Assembly: GCA_036346405.1 (NCBI GenBank)
Contig: CM070568.1
Span: 35,808,820 to 35,872,819 of the forward strand
Reading direction: 5' to 3'
Origin: Phyllostachys edulis
Taxonomy: Eukaryota > Streptophyta > Magnoliopsida > Poales > Poaceae
DNA length: 64,000 bases
In this document: one piece after another, positions 12,540 through 24,153 of the stretch
Layout of the letters: each line of letters starts with the position of its first letter
How positions within the stretch are numbered: the first letter of the stretch is position 1
Notes under the pieces: generated by a model
What the model was told of the DNA's origin: nothing
The model's input: the letters and a program-made list of their open reading frames with translations, nothing else
Database searches by the model: none
Made by a program: the position numbers and the translations under genes

Positions 12540-13130
12540 CACCGATCTAAGTGGGCGCAAACCGAGGGGGTGGACATGAGGGGAGGCGCCGAGGCGGCGG
12601 GCGGGTAGGGAGAGGGAGGAGGCGACATGGGAGGAAGAGGGAGTGAGCGGTGATGCCGGTGGAGAAGGGCGGGGGAGGGGAAAAGGAGGGGAGGCGTCGA
12701 GGCGGTGGTGGGAGGAGACAGACGGGGAGAGCACCTAGGCGGTGGCCGGTGAGGGATATCGAGGGGGTTGCGGAGGAGAAGAGGGGGGAAGGGGGAGCGG
12801 CAGTGCTTGCTGAGAAGGGCGATGGAGGGGAAAAGGAGAGGGCACTGAGGTGGTGGCCGGGAGGAGACAGACGGTGGGGAAGCACGCCGGCCGGTGAGAG
12901 ATCGAGGGGTTCTGGGGAGAAAAGGGAGGAAGCGGCGGCGCTAGCTGAGAGAGGCGACGGAGGGGAGCGGCGGCGCTTGGCGAGAAGGGCGATGGAGGGG
13001 AAAAGGAGAGGGCGCCGAGGCAGTGGCCGGGGCAGCAGACGGACGGGTGGGGAAGCACGGACGCGGCGGCTGGGGAGGGAAGCGCTGGCCGAGAGGTGAA
13101 AGAGGGCAGCATGAGGATCTCGCGAAGAAG
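12540..13130. other. GC-rich low-complexity 5' region of Helitron H1
   Basis: Purine-rich on +, with GAGGGGAAAAGGAG-type tracts repeated near 12672, 12825 and 12990. Long frames exist on both strands but they are serine/proline or arginine/glycine runs without domain pattern, so no gene is called. It may be the captured promoter or leader of the LIM gene, expanded by duplication. Confidence 0.5.
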
Positions 13131-13636
13131 AAGGTTCCAGTTCGAGGCGATGTGCGAGCGACGTGTCCTGCGCGAGCGCTATCCCTCTCCAGCTCCACTC
13201 CATGCGATCTGGGGCGTCGAACGACCAATCCGAGGGTCAGTATGTTTTGGGTGACGTGTCCACGGCCGGAGTCCATCCTTTCCGTCTCTTTTATATATAA
13301 AGATGAGATTGGTTGACAATAGCAGCAATTGACAAATGAGATGAAAGAAAAAAAAAGAACAGAGCAAAGCATACCCTATTATTATCACTCCCCGCTTCTC
13401 TGCGATAAGCTACATCTGGCAGTCTGGCACAAGCGTACATCACACAGCTAAAGAACATAAAAAAGAGAGACGAAATATTCCCTGCGGTTGCAATCTTAGT
13501 TTAGTTATATAGTTAGCTTATCCATTGCAGCATGCAACATGCTATCCCCTTAAGAAACTTACGACAAGTTGACCTGAGCTACTTTAATTCTTCCTGAAAA
13601 CTAATAGTGGACAGGTTAAAGTAAACCATCCATATT

Positions 13637-14697
13637 GATCCATCGGCACCCCAGAAGTGGTACCGGTTGAAACCAAAGGCAGCGACTGACGCCCAAGGAT
13701 GAATGGTGTGTCCAACCCTGTGTTCACCCGGCACACCTATGCATGTAATGGCAAATTAATAAGATCCAGTTAGTTTACTTAATTTTCTAATGATCCAAGG
13801 AAAATTATATGCGACAATAGCACTAACTAATGCATGGTCCTATCCCTGGTGCAAAGGGTGAAAACTTCATTGAACGCAAACAATATCTATATGTGACACC
13901 GCCACCATTTCGAGCTCGTAAGCTCCGCCGGCGTCCGTGACGTTCACGGTGGTCCAGTGGTTGACGCCGAGGTAGAGGTCAAAGTGGGGAGCATGTTGTT
14001 CAGCCCGTCGTAGTCGCCGTAGTAGAAGGAAGCTCTAACGAGGTACTTCGCTGCCGGCACAAGCGGCCAGATCCTGTAGCAGTTGCGCGTGCCGACAGGG
14101 AAGTACCGGACGGTGATGTAGCGGTCGGCCATGTCCGGATTGTTGTACGGCGGGTTCACCTTGCCCGTATGATGACTGATCGGTGTATAGGATGTGTTCT
14201 CCGGGATGCCGCAGTCGATGCTTATGAAACCTGTCAAGAAAACATTCAATTCTTTTTGAAGAACGAGAAAACATTCAATTCGTTCAGAAATCAGAACAAG
14301 CATGAAACTGCAAAGCACTTTTAGAATCTGAACACGGAATGCATGCATCTTTGTTTTCGGAAGAGCGTAGAACGGGATCAATGTTCACAGTGGCGGAGCT
14401 AGACTGTTAAACATGTGGTGTCAGTTACACTAAAATCTTTATAATTTTTTGAACTTCAGTGTAAATTCATAAAGATTTTGGTCTTGTATGCAAGAATCAA
14501 GAACTGACCCCACAGCTTCTACTTGCATCCGCCACTATTACAAGCTATTCAAGTAAAGAAAGCTATTCAGGAGAAGTATCATATACAGTAGATCTTAGTA
14601 AGTTACCCAGAGAATCGAGCTGGCCATGGATGGGAGCAATGAATTGCCATGCAAATGTTACAAGAATTAAGAACTGAAGAGGCCTTGATGGCGCCAT
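13637..14697 (-). pseudogene. Broken copy of the malectin-like receptor kinase gene
   Basis: Exon 1 (14697-14607) encodes a signal peptide, MAPSRPLQFLILVTFAWQF, ending HGQLDSL. Exon 2 starts at 14230 with GFISIDCGIPENTSY and follows the malectin-like domain to about 13990, where LNNMLP loses frame; the expected FDLYLGVNHWTTV continues in another frame. A third piece from 13736 begins VCRVNTGLDTPFILG, then an internal deletion removes about 30 residues before FNRYHFWGADG. No later exons follow. Unlike the intact copy at 371-5338, it has an intron after QLDSLG. The same orientation and about 9 kb separation (largely filled by transposons) point to a tandem pair in which this copy died. It cannot make a receptor. 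Confidence 0.8.
14389..14536. mobile_element. Possible small MITE in intron 1 of the pseudogene
   Basis: The 148-bp piece starts AGTGGCGGAG and ends with the inverse TCCGCCACT. I could not confirm a target duplication, so the family is undecided. Confidence 0.4.
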
Positions 14698-15516
14698 TAC
14701 GGTCCCGCGATCCTCTTTAACTTCTCGTTGCTGATTGGGAGATACCAGAAGCTGCAGTTTCCTTCAGCGTAGATGAGTTCTAGCAGCAACGTATCTAGTG
14801 TGAAAGGTGAATTGGTGTTAAGGTGTGAAAGCTCATATGGGTCGTTTGGAACTTTGAATCTGGCGTTCGGCCTCGATGGAGGCGGGCGGATCCCCAAATC
14901 CACTTACGCCATTTTGCACAAACCTCCCCGTACGGTGGGAATTTCTCGCAAAAAAGTCCCTCTTCCAGTCCCCGCCGCGGCGTCGTCTCTCTCCGTCAGA
15001 TAGAACCTTAGAAAGCAATGGAATTTTTAATGCCTGCAGCCAGCAAGTTCCTGTTCATACATGACCGACCAACCTAGGAACATATTCATTACCCTTGTTG
15101 GAGCTGTGACCTATGAAATTAAATGATTTGTCGATTTAGACATCTGCATCAACATCCTCGAGTAACTCAGGTTTAGACACCATCTGCATTTGCACATAGG
15201 CTTGAATCGTTATCGAATCTGCCACTAAAACAGCAAAAACTTCCAAACAAGTTTGATTTTTACCCAGAAAAAAGGTGTGCTGAGGTGAGTGATCTGAGAG
15301 AGTTTTTCTGATGGTATTTTGCCAGGGTCAAAATTTGAGTGCTATTCGGCCAAGCTGAAACTTTCTGACTGGATAGTTAGCGAAACGTTGCGCCCTGGAA
15401 CTAAAATAACCAATTGAAAGTACGGTTAAAACAAGAAATTTTTGGCTTTTTGTGTATAGGAATGAAAACGATAAATCTACAACTAAGGGTAAATAATCTT
15501 ACTGTGTCAACCCAGC
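14698..15516. other. Noncoding interval between RLK pseudogene and LTR remnant
   Basis: This holds the 5' flank of the pseudogene and about 100 bp of internal sequence of the retroelement whose primer site lies at 15517-15528. No coding exon recognised. Confidence 0.4.
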
Positions 15517-16150
15517 GCTCTGATACCAAGATGATATGGGGTGTCCGATCTTCACGACGTAGGATTAATGATAATTTTGGATCCGTGCAACCTGACGAAC
15601 CGATAGCGTTAACTATTGTCAACACAACAACCCGCGACAAAAGAATCCGCCCAACCACACGCTCTTGATCCCATCTACTTGACCACGCAAAAGTAGACGT
15701 CTTGCAGCAAGAACTCCCAATTCCTTCAAGGTGTACTTGGCTAACTTAGGAAACACGAGTATAATTCTCAAAATTCGTTTATTCGTGGTCTAAAGTTACA
15801 ATAGGGTCTACCCCTCAATATATAGGGTCTTTCCACCCCCTATGGCTGGCCAAGAGGCCCTACTCCTAGTCCAATTCAGAATTACAAGTTGCTCTAAATT
15901 CGGATTCAAAATCAGCATTGAATTCGGATTCAGATTTCAGCATTGCATGTGTTTGCTCCAATAACTATAACCTTTTGTAGAAAGCTCTAAATCACATGTC
16001 GTTTAATCCATTTGAAAGTAGATATGATAAGCTTTCCAAATAAAAACTTTGTGCGCAATGTTACCCTCGAAATTGGTGCAAAAAGCTTCATGAACTTTGT
16101 GGACAAAATAGCAAGCACTATGTTGATTGAAACTTGATTGATCTTGTTTC
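15517..16150 (-). mobile_element. LTR remnant with primer-binding site
   Basis: GCTCTGATACCA at 15517-15528 is the reverse of TGGTATCAGAGC, the initiator-methionine tRNA primer site. The LTR would begin at 15532 on the + strand (TGATATGGGG) and be read on -. Consistent - strand signals follow: CTATATATT near 15820-15830 as TATA box and AATAAA near 15785. The outer edge is not defined; 16150 is a guess. No gag or pol adjoins it. Confidence 0.5.
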
Positions 16151-16768
16151 CTCCTATTGGGTCAACCTCCCCCCTCCTTGTTTGAACCTGTTAATTAAGT
16201 TTCTCTTACTCTTCAACTCTTTTACTAAGTTCATGTTGTTCTGGGGTACTTGATGGATTAAAAACATTATATGGAACAACATAGTTTAGGATATTCGCAT
16301 TAGTTAGTTTGATTTGTTGATTTCTTCCCCTTTTGTGAAATCCCTTGTTGTATTCGGTCAATAATAGATTAGTATGGATGATTTGATCAATCACATATTC
16401 TTATTTTTTTACAAGAATAACAAATCTTGCCTAATCGTCCAACGACAGAACAACAAGGACCAATAGTTGACCATCCTGCCCAAATTTCACCAAACCACAC
16501 CCCCCCCCCCTCTCACGCTTTGACAATTTCACACTATATAGACCTTTATATTTGTTTAGGAATTTGTTGGTGTTAGTGTTGTGTAGCTCCCCTCATCAGA
16601 TGTAATTACATTGTACATCATATCCCCCCTCCCTTCCTAAATTATGGCTTCGCCCCTGGACATAACACCAACAGGATCATACAATTAGTACGAGTAGCAG
16701 ATAGATTATGAATGAAACGATGAAACATGGTCCTAGGGTAGTTTCTGATAATTAACATGCATGTTCCC
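16151..16768. other. Noncoding interval
   Basis: AT-rich sequence with a C-run near 16500. I see no coding exon, RNA gene or paired termini. Confidence 0.35.
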
Positions 16769-18050
16769 ATGTGGGGACACCCGGATTTAAACCGGTATCC
16801 TGTATTTATGCGATTATCTAAGATTTCAGTCGTAGACAGAATGATAAAGATGCATGCTTACAATTACAATCACATAACAAGGTTTTTACATAAGTGTGAC
16901 ATAGTTTTGTGGGCATCCAAAGCAAACTTACTTATATTACAGACAAAAGATCCAAAAGATGACCACACTACAGGCTACGCTTGAGTGTAGGCACAACTTA
17001 GAACACATAATCTTCACTATTATATGGCTCATCTCCTTCTGGTGCTTCTTCCTCATAGTACTCATCGCCTGAACTAAAAATATGCAAGAATGAGTACATT
17101 CGTACTCAACAAGACACGATGGTAAACATTTATAGTGCATGGGATTTCAATGGGTGTCTGACAAGGAGGGAGTCATTGGACCTATCACCTTTTATACCCA
17201 TATAGTTTTGTTTGACAAAGCATTTTCACTTAAACCAAACAGGAGTTATAAAATGGATTTTCAAGAGTAAGAATAACGGTTCAACATCATCACAAATTTC
17301 CACATGTTAACCATATGAAAGACTACTTATGCCTTGAGTTTAGGAATCACACCATAACATAGTTCCATTAGCCGAAAACACGACACATTCAAATGATTCG
17401 AGTTTATCTCCGCAGAGAGTGTCTAGCTTTACCCACGAGATACCATGACTTGGACGAAGCCGGGAGAACAAAATTGTTCTTAAGTCCCACAAACATCAGT
17501 TTCCACCTGGTGAACTACACGTCCATCCTAGCAATCGAGAACCATGCCAGGCCTATAGCAAGACTATCGATCGGCTGCTTACATGGCTTCCACCATTGTG
17601 GGTTTCAGAGAGTGACACTCAAAAGTTCACCTCGTACCCCACCCAAACTGCCCACACCAGGCCTTCTCCTATAGGCTTAATGAAGTGGGGCGATGTACTA
17701 GGTTAAGTCTGATTTCTCGGTCCCGTGGATAGGCAATAATTATGTCAATTTCATGGCACAATTCTAGTCTTTATATGCTTTGGGCGGAGCCACCTTCCAA
17801 ACAGAGAACTTGTGCACGCGACCACTGGGTAGCATATGCACAGTCACCCCCAAACCACATAACCAATCTCCGTCCTCAGGTAACATTTCCCAAAACATCA
17901 CCCCAGGCGAGCGTTCCATATGTCAACATGAATCTAAATAAACCAGACTTGGAACCTCAGTCAACAGAGCAAGAAGAAATAGTTTTGACTACATCTCAGT
18001 ACGAAGTAGAGAGTAAGTAATTCTTCAAATGAAATTGGATTAGCTACAAT
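16769..18050 (-). mobile_element. Divergent fragment resembling the F2 LTR family
   Basis: TGTGGGGACACCCGG at 16769 resembles the reverse of the right end of the solo LTR ending at 46151 (TGTGAGGACCCCGG). A second shared stretch, GAGTACATTCGTACTCA near 17091, matches GAGTACAAAAATGTACTC in that element. On - the segment 17068-16985 reads as an acidic tail ending at a stop. Similarity is by eye and low, and edges are uncertain. Confidence 0.35.
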
Positions 18051-18229
18051 CAAGTGTAATGTACTCTCTGTTCCATCCTCCTGAGCTCATGTTCTTCAGA
18101 GAGAGCTTCTTTCTCGCCTCCATCGCCGCACACCGCTCCTGGCTCCCGCACGACCACATGTCGGCTGTTGTTACTTGTTGGGACGTGTGGCTGCTGAGCG
18201 CGGACCACGCCGTGCACTCTCTGGACAAC
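18051..18229. other. Unidentified host sequence interrupted by the hAT element
   Basis: Joined to 19145-19250 across the hAT insertion, the + strand keeps an open frame through the target site (ending ...AVHSLDN before the duplication and GLLSFVGTGTD after it). I do not recognise a family, and this may be chance. Confidence 0.25.
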
Positions 18230-19136
18230 TAGGGGTGCACGTGGGGTGGGCTGTAGATAGCCCGCATCAACCCGCGCTGGCCGCTGAGGTATTTGTGGGT
18301 GCCGCTAGCCCACAATGCAATGCCACATGAAGTTTTGTGGGTTTGACAGCAGCCCGCAAGGCACAAAGCACGAGTGACTCCTTTGTTGATTCTTCTTCTT
18401 CGTCTTCTTCTTATGCTGCTGCTTGCATTGGTGGTAATGAGGACCAGCTAACTAATAAATCCAAGGGATTGGATTCGTCAGAGATTTCTTGCTGGATGTG
18501 GACCGGCAACTCGGTGAGCAATAGTCCACAAGGATGCGGACCCGTTACCTAGAGGCGGTGCTGAAGCAGGACGTCTCCTTCTTCGACACCAACGTCCGTA
18601 CCTCTGATGTCATCTATGCCATCAATGCCAACAATGTCATTGTGCAGGATGCCATTAGCGAGAAGTTTGGCAACCTCATCCACCACATGGCCACATTTGT
18701 CTCCGGATTCATCGTCGGATTCACCGCTGCCTAGCAGCTCGCGCTCGTCATGCTCATCATCATGCCGCTCATCACCGTCATCGGCAGCCTCAACACTACC
18801 ACTCTCTCCAAGCTCTCCTCCAAGAACCAGGACACGCTCTCCAACGCCAGCAACATCATCGAGCAAGCGCTGGTGCAAATACGGACCGTGCAGTCCTTTG
18901 TTAGTGAGGAGCGGGTGATGTAGGCCTACTTGGCGGCTTTGGCCATCGTGTAGAGGATCGGATACCGGAGCGGCTTCGCAAAGGGCATCATAAAATGTGG
19001 TGCACCCAGCGGGCAATGCGGGCTAGTCTGTTTAAAATGCTAATGGCTTGGTGGGCCAGTGCGGACAGTTTAGTGGGCTATTTTTGTGGGACGGTCTAGC
19101 AGCTTAGCGGATAGGCCCACCCTACTTGCACCCCTA
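18230..19136 (+). mobile_element. Non-autonomous hAT transposon carrying an ABCB gene fragment
   Basis: The ends are TAGGGGTGCA at 18230 and its inverse TGCACCCCTA ending at 19136, with further inverted similarity inward (GGGTGGGC / GCCCACCC). The flanks are identical 8-bp duplications, TGGACAAC (18222-18229 and 19137-19144), the hAT hallmark. Length is 907 bp. No transposase is present; about 510 bp of the interior is derived from an ABC transporter gene. Confidence 0.88.
18480..18990 (+). pseudogene. Captured fragment of an ABCB/P-glycoprotein transporter gene
   Basis: The frame first shows ISCWMWTG and, after a junction error near 18512-18533, continues RYLEAVLKQDVSFFDT, DAISEKFGNLIHHMATFVSG, then LSKLSSKNQDTLSNASNIIE and IGYRSGFAKG. 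This is the first transmembrane domain of plant ABCB (PGP/MDR-like) exporters, the region spanning transmembrane helices 2-4. Three in-frame TAG codons (18732-18734, 18921-18923, 18951-18953) replace the tryptophan or glutamine expected in the family. No nucleotide-binding domain is present, so the piece is non-functional as a transporter. It lies entirely within the hAT element. Confidence 0.82.
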
Positions 19137-19289
19137 TGGACAACGGCTTGTTGTCGTTTGTTGGCACCGGGACCGATTTACACACACAAACGTGCCTCAA
19201 CGTGTGCTTGCATGTTTCTAGCCATATGCAAACTGAAAAACATTAAGGTGCAAACGTGATTAAGTCTAACAAATCACCCCTAATCACGT

Positions 19290-21513
19290 TACCCTCATTT
19301 TACCTCCTTGACACCAGCTTCTCCCGCATCTCAATGAACTTCACACGCCCGAGCACCTTCATCAAGATATCAGCGAGCTGGTTGTCGGTACTGACATGCT
19401 CCACATCCACCTTCCCATTGTCCATGCATTCATGGATAAAATGAAAATGGATGGCAATATGCTTACTGCAATCGTAGTGGACTAGATTCTTGTAGAGTGC
19501 GATGGCAGACTTGTTGTCGACGAGCAGCTTGATTTTCTTTGGTTTAGTGCCCATTAGGTCTCCAAGTAGCCAACTGAGCTACACCCCCTGGCACACCGCT
19601 GTCGACGCTATGATGTACTCTGCTTCACAGGACGAGAGTGCGACGATCTTCTACTTCTGCGACGCCCAGGAGATCAAACTTCCTCCAAGGAAGAATGTCA
19701 TGCCTGTGGTGCTCTTGTGATCATTCATGTCGCCACCGAGGTCACTGTCGCTGGAACCCATCAGCTCGGACTCCAACGGGTCGTGCTTCACGTAGCAGTA
19801 GCCAAAACCCACTGTGTCACTCACGTAACGGAGGATATGCTTCAAGGCGGCCATGTGTTGTGTCGTAGGCGCCTCCATATGCCGGCTGATAATGCCCACC
19901 GCATAGGCAATGTCTAGCCTGGTGTTCACCAGGTAGGGCAAGCTCCCGACGACGCTCCAGTAGTCAGTGGCATCAAAAGCATCGCCACCGTCCTTCTTAC
20001 TCAACTTCAGACGATTCTCCATCGTAGTTTGGCATGGATTGCACCCGGCCATGCCTGCCACCTCCAAGATCTTGCATGCATAGCTGCTTTGACACATGGT
20101 GATGGCACCGATAGCTTGCTTTACCTTAATTCCCAGGTAGTAGTTCAGGAGGCCGAGGTTGCTCATGCTGAACAACTTCTGCATCTGGGCCTTGAACTTA
20201 GTGATGTCGTTGAAGCAAGACCCAGTAATGATCAAGTCATCAACGTACACTCCGACGAGCAGGAACGTACCGCCCTCCGTTTTCCTGTACACCGCGTGCT
20301 CCATGGGACTTCGCTCGAAGCTGAGGGACGCCAGTGACTTGTCTAGCTTGGCATACCAGGCGCGCGGTGCGTCCCTCAGGCCATACAGAGCCTTGTGCAG
20401 TCTGAGTACCTCGTGTTTGTGCTTGCCATCGATGAAACCGGGAGGTTTCTTCACGTACACCTCCTCGACGAGCTCTCTGTTCAGGAACGTAGACTTCACA
20501 TCCATGTGGTGAATCTCCCGGCCACCGTGCGCAGCTAGAGCGATCATCAGTTGCACGGTCTCCATTCGCGCCGCCGGTGCGAACACCTCGTCGAAGTCCA
20601 CCCCTTGTCGTTGGGCGTATCCCTTCACAACCAGGCGAGCTTTGTGCTTCATGATGTTACCTGCAGGGTCTTTTTTGACCTTGAGCACCCACTTGAGCCC
20701 AATTGCCTTGTGTTTGGCCGGGAGCTTCAAGAACTCCCAGGCGTCAATGTCGAGGATGGAGTGCAGCTCATCATCCATGGCACGCTTCCAACAGGCTTCT
20801 CCCAGCGTCTACTCGACACTCGCGGGCTCCTTGATAGCTAGTAGACAAAGACCGTTGTAGTTGATGTTGTGGATGTTCGTTGTGCCGAGGACGTTCGTCA
20901 CGGTTTGGTACCGTAGTGGTGCACCGTCTGAGTCACATGGCTCGTCAGTCGGTGGTGTCGTGAACTCAACTATGTTCGGTTTGGCTGCTACTGGGGTCGA
21001 GGGCGTGCGTGGCTCCGCCGCCTATGATGCCACGGGGCTTGTGCTCGTTGTCGCAGACGTGTTGTTGTCCACCGGTGCACCACCTGTCACAAGGTTAGTA
21101 GTGTACTCGATGGTGAAGGTGTCGATGCCAGAAGTACCAGGAACACCTGAAGTTGCCTCCCAGTTCCACCCCTTGTCCCCCTGAAATGCTACATCACAAG
21201 TGACGTGCAATTTCTTGGACTTGGGATCGTAGACACGGTAGGCTTTTGACCCTTCTTCGTAGTCAAGAAACACCATCAGTGTGGATCTGTCCGACAAGTT
21301 CGTCATGTTAGGACCAACTTTCTTCACGTGCGCCACACACCCGAACGTGCAGAAGTAGTGCACCTTAGGCCTCCGCTTATACCACACCTCATACAACGTC
21401 ATGCCGTCGAGGTTCTTGGTTGGTGCACGGTTGAGAATGTGCACCGCGGTCTTCACCGGCTCGCCCTAGAACTCAGTTGGCACACCCTTGCTCTTCAAAA
21501 GACTACGCGCCAT
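19290..21513 (-). pseudogene. Copia retrotransposon pol remnant (integrase end, RT, RNase H)
   Basis: Reading on - from 21513: the integrase C-terminal part (HILNRAPTKNLDG, GSKAYRVYDPKSKKLHV), a linker, then reverse transcriptase with the catalytic YVDDLIITG and the copia signature SWASQK, and RNase H ending near 19300 (NQLADILMK). All parts lie in one reading frame over 2.2 kb, broken only by five in-frame TAG codons (cta at 21466, 21022, 20809, 19651 and 19579 on +). Gag, protease and the integrase core are missing, and no LTR flanks it, so this is a truncated dead element. Confidence 0.88.
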
Positions 21514-24153
21514 CTTCGCATATGTGCTATCTGTGCACTAGTGAACTCAGCTGGCACACAAGTGGGCCTGGCCCAGGGGTTATTGTGCTTCTTCCTCAAG
21601 TTGGACCCAAGCTAGACTCTGCATCTGCCTTGGCCTCCTCAATGTGCGCGCCACACCACCACTCGCCTATATAAGCATCACTGCTCTTGACTTCCGCACT
21701 CGATGCATCCACCACCACCGAAACACCAAACCCTAGGGCACCGAAGCTTCGGGTCTGCGTCGCAACCATTGTCATCTCCCCGAGCTCTTCGTCAACGACC
21801 ACCGCCACCGTTGGTGAGCCCTCGCCTTCACTGTTACCACCAATGGGACTGTCTTGTCCTCCTCTTCCTCGTCGTCCGCTTAGATTAAATCGGAGCCCAT
21901 CGCATTGTCGACTTCGCCAAGACCCATGCTGTCGCCTCTGATGACCATTGGCCCCCACGTGTGTCCTCATCCAGATCCACATCTACGTCATCTTCTGCCG
22001 TCGTCATCGCCTCGCTAAAGAGCGCTGCCGCACAGTACCCTCACCGGAGCCAACCGCCGTCGCCACCTTAGTGCCAATTCGCGCCACATCTGTGCCTCAG
22101 CACCGCCGCCGCATCAGCTGCCCCATCACCCCAAACCCTTGATCCAAACCGTGTATACCTAGTACACCGTGAGCCAAGCCTATGCCATGTGAGTCCCACA
22201 TATTCGTACTGTTCCGTGGACCAAGTTTGTCGTGAACCCTTGAGCCAGACCTGTGAACCCAGTCTATAGACCGTGGACCCAACATGCCAGTCCCTCAACC
22301 TTTTTCTGAAATTCCAAAAATAATTTAGGAATATTCCCTTGACCCCACATGTTAGCCTCTATTATTTTGTTGTTTTATTCCACCCGAGCCACTTCTAGAA
22401 GCCTATTCTCCCTCGTACGAACTCTGATTGGTGTCATGTGTTGTCACATATTGATGGCATGGGTTGCACAATAACCAACTGGATGGGAAAATGATTTGGA
22501 CTGGGCCAAAGTGACAAGACTTAGTGTTAAACTATGTGTCGAATTATATGATTCTATGTGTAAGCTTAGTGCATTGTATAGTCTTGCCCTAGACAATTAA
22601 GAGCTTAACTTTGTGCACCATTGAACTGAGCTATAGTCGTACAACCCCATTCTCTAATGGGAAGAGTCTGGCTTAGTAAGTTAATGAGTTTCAATGTTGG
22701 GTTTCTCAAGAAGTAGGCTAAACTGAGTGTAGGGTGGAGGGTGTGGTGTGTTGTGTATGATCCACATCATGGACAGTTCCCGTTTTGAAATCCAACGATG
22801 TACCCTTTGTGTTGTGATATTCCATGTGTATGGAATAAAGGTGTAGGTAAGTCATCGAGAGGGCCAATTGTTGGGGCAAAGTATGTGAAATGCTTTGTTA
22901 TGATCCTCCGGGTCACACGCCTATTGAAACGTGTCAGAACCATATCGTTGGTCATATCTTGTGAGAAAAGTTGTACAACTTTTACAGAGTGTTAATCTAA
23001 TTTATTCGAATAGCCATGTCTGTAGGTCATGGACCATGAATGGGGATTTCACACAATGGATGTGAATGAAATGGATTAGGCTATGTGCAAGCTTTGTGTT
23101 CAAATTCTTGTTTACTTATTATTGTCGTATTGCTCTATGTTTTTCAATCTATACAAATTCTATCCAATTGCAAATGTTGATTTATGCAAAATAACTGGTT
23201 CAACTTGCCGAGTATTCCATATACTTACTCTTACAATAAACATCACTCAGTTGATGAAGAATAATAGTCTACACCCTTTCCGAATGAGTACCACTACGAG
23301 GTGGTTAATCATTGGGTCTTGTTCCCAGTCGATTGCAATATCCATAGTACCCATGTCGACAAAATTCCCTGCAAAACACAAAAAAAAAATATATTCAAAG
23401 AAAGCAAAATTGGACTCTCATAAGGGACTGACCCAAAGATCTGATGCCAGATAAGATAAGTAATGAAAATTACTAAAAATTTGCACATGAAAAATGACCT
23501 AAACCAATATCTTGATTTATTTGTCTACCACTATGTGTGTGGGCAGTGGGCTTACTTAAAACGAAGCTAGAACCAAACAACACTCATAGTTCAACAACTT
23601 TGACATTTCAATGAACACTTGGTGGGCATGCTTCTAAGCCATATCAATTCTACTGAAAAGTGAAAAGAAAACTAATACACTTGTGAAATTACTTGCCAAT
23701 TTGATATCTTGTTGGCCCTCACCATCCTCGACAGATTTATTGCTGGATACATTGCGTGCTTCCTTCCCTAGTTGAAATTAGCACACATTAGTCTAGAGAG
23801 ATTGGTAGTGAGAGCAAGAATCGGAAGAGAGGGAGGGTGCGAGTAGAGTTGTGCAGGGAAATTAGGGAGAAGGTTGAGAGCAAGAGGATTGGTAGAAGGA
23901 AGATAGAGAGGGAGAGAGGATATGGTAAGGGAGTATGTTGCTACCCACCTCCCCTATCCATGCCACTGCTGCTCTCTACGCCCATGAAAGCACCTTCCTC
24001 TTCTCAATTTCGTCTTTCACCATGTGAGAGGGACGTCAGGGATGGGAAGAGGCATCGTGGAGGGGAGAGAGCGGTGTAGGAAGGCAACACAGGACAGAGG
24101 AGGCAGCGCCTAGAGCAGGGTAAGATGCGTCGCTAAGCCAGTTGGAAGTGGAG
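21514..24153. other. Unassigned interval between copia remnant and gypsy element
   Basis: A CT/GC-rich part (21600-22150) is preceded by CCTATATAAGC near 21665-21676, which could be a promoter. After this comes AT-rich sequence with LTR-like texture. Two short - strand stretches look exon-like: about 23373-23280 (acceptor TTTGCAG, then GNFVDMGTMDIAIDWEQDP) and about 23770-23690 (acceptor CTAG, then KEARNVSSNKSVEDGEGQQD). I do not recognise either, and I found no paired termini to define an element. Confidence 0.3.

Larger units (their letters stand above)
8143..13303 (-). mobile_element. Helitron H1 (non-autonomous) with captured exon
   Basis: On the - strand the element starts TCTTTATATATAAAAGAGAC at 13303 and ends GCTAG at 8143. 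The last bases are preceded by a short hairpin (GGCAA, 9-nt loop, TTGCC). Host A precedes the 5' TC (13304) and host T follows the 3' CTAG (8142), which is the expected A/T insertion without duplication. The 5' end has a GC-rich region (about 12300-13130), followed by AT-rich repeats. No Rep/helicase or RPA coding region is visible. It lies between the receptor kinase and its pseudogene copy. Confidence 0.75.

Noticed and set aside
12547..13203. Long - strand frame of 218 codons in the GC-rich part of Helitron H1
   Set aside because: Ser/Pro/Arg-rich with no domain, and equally long frames occur on both strands; composition explains it.
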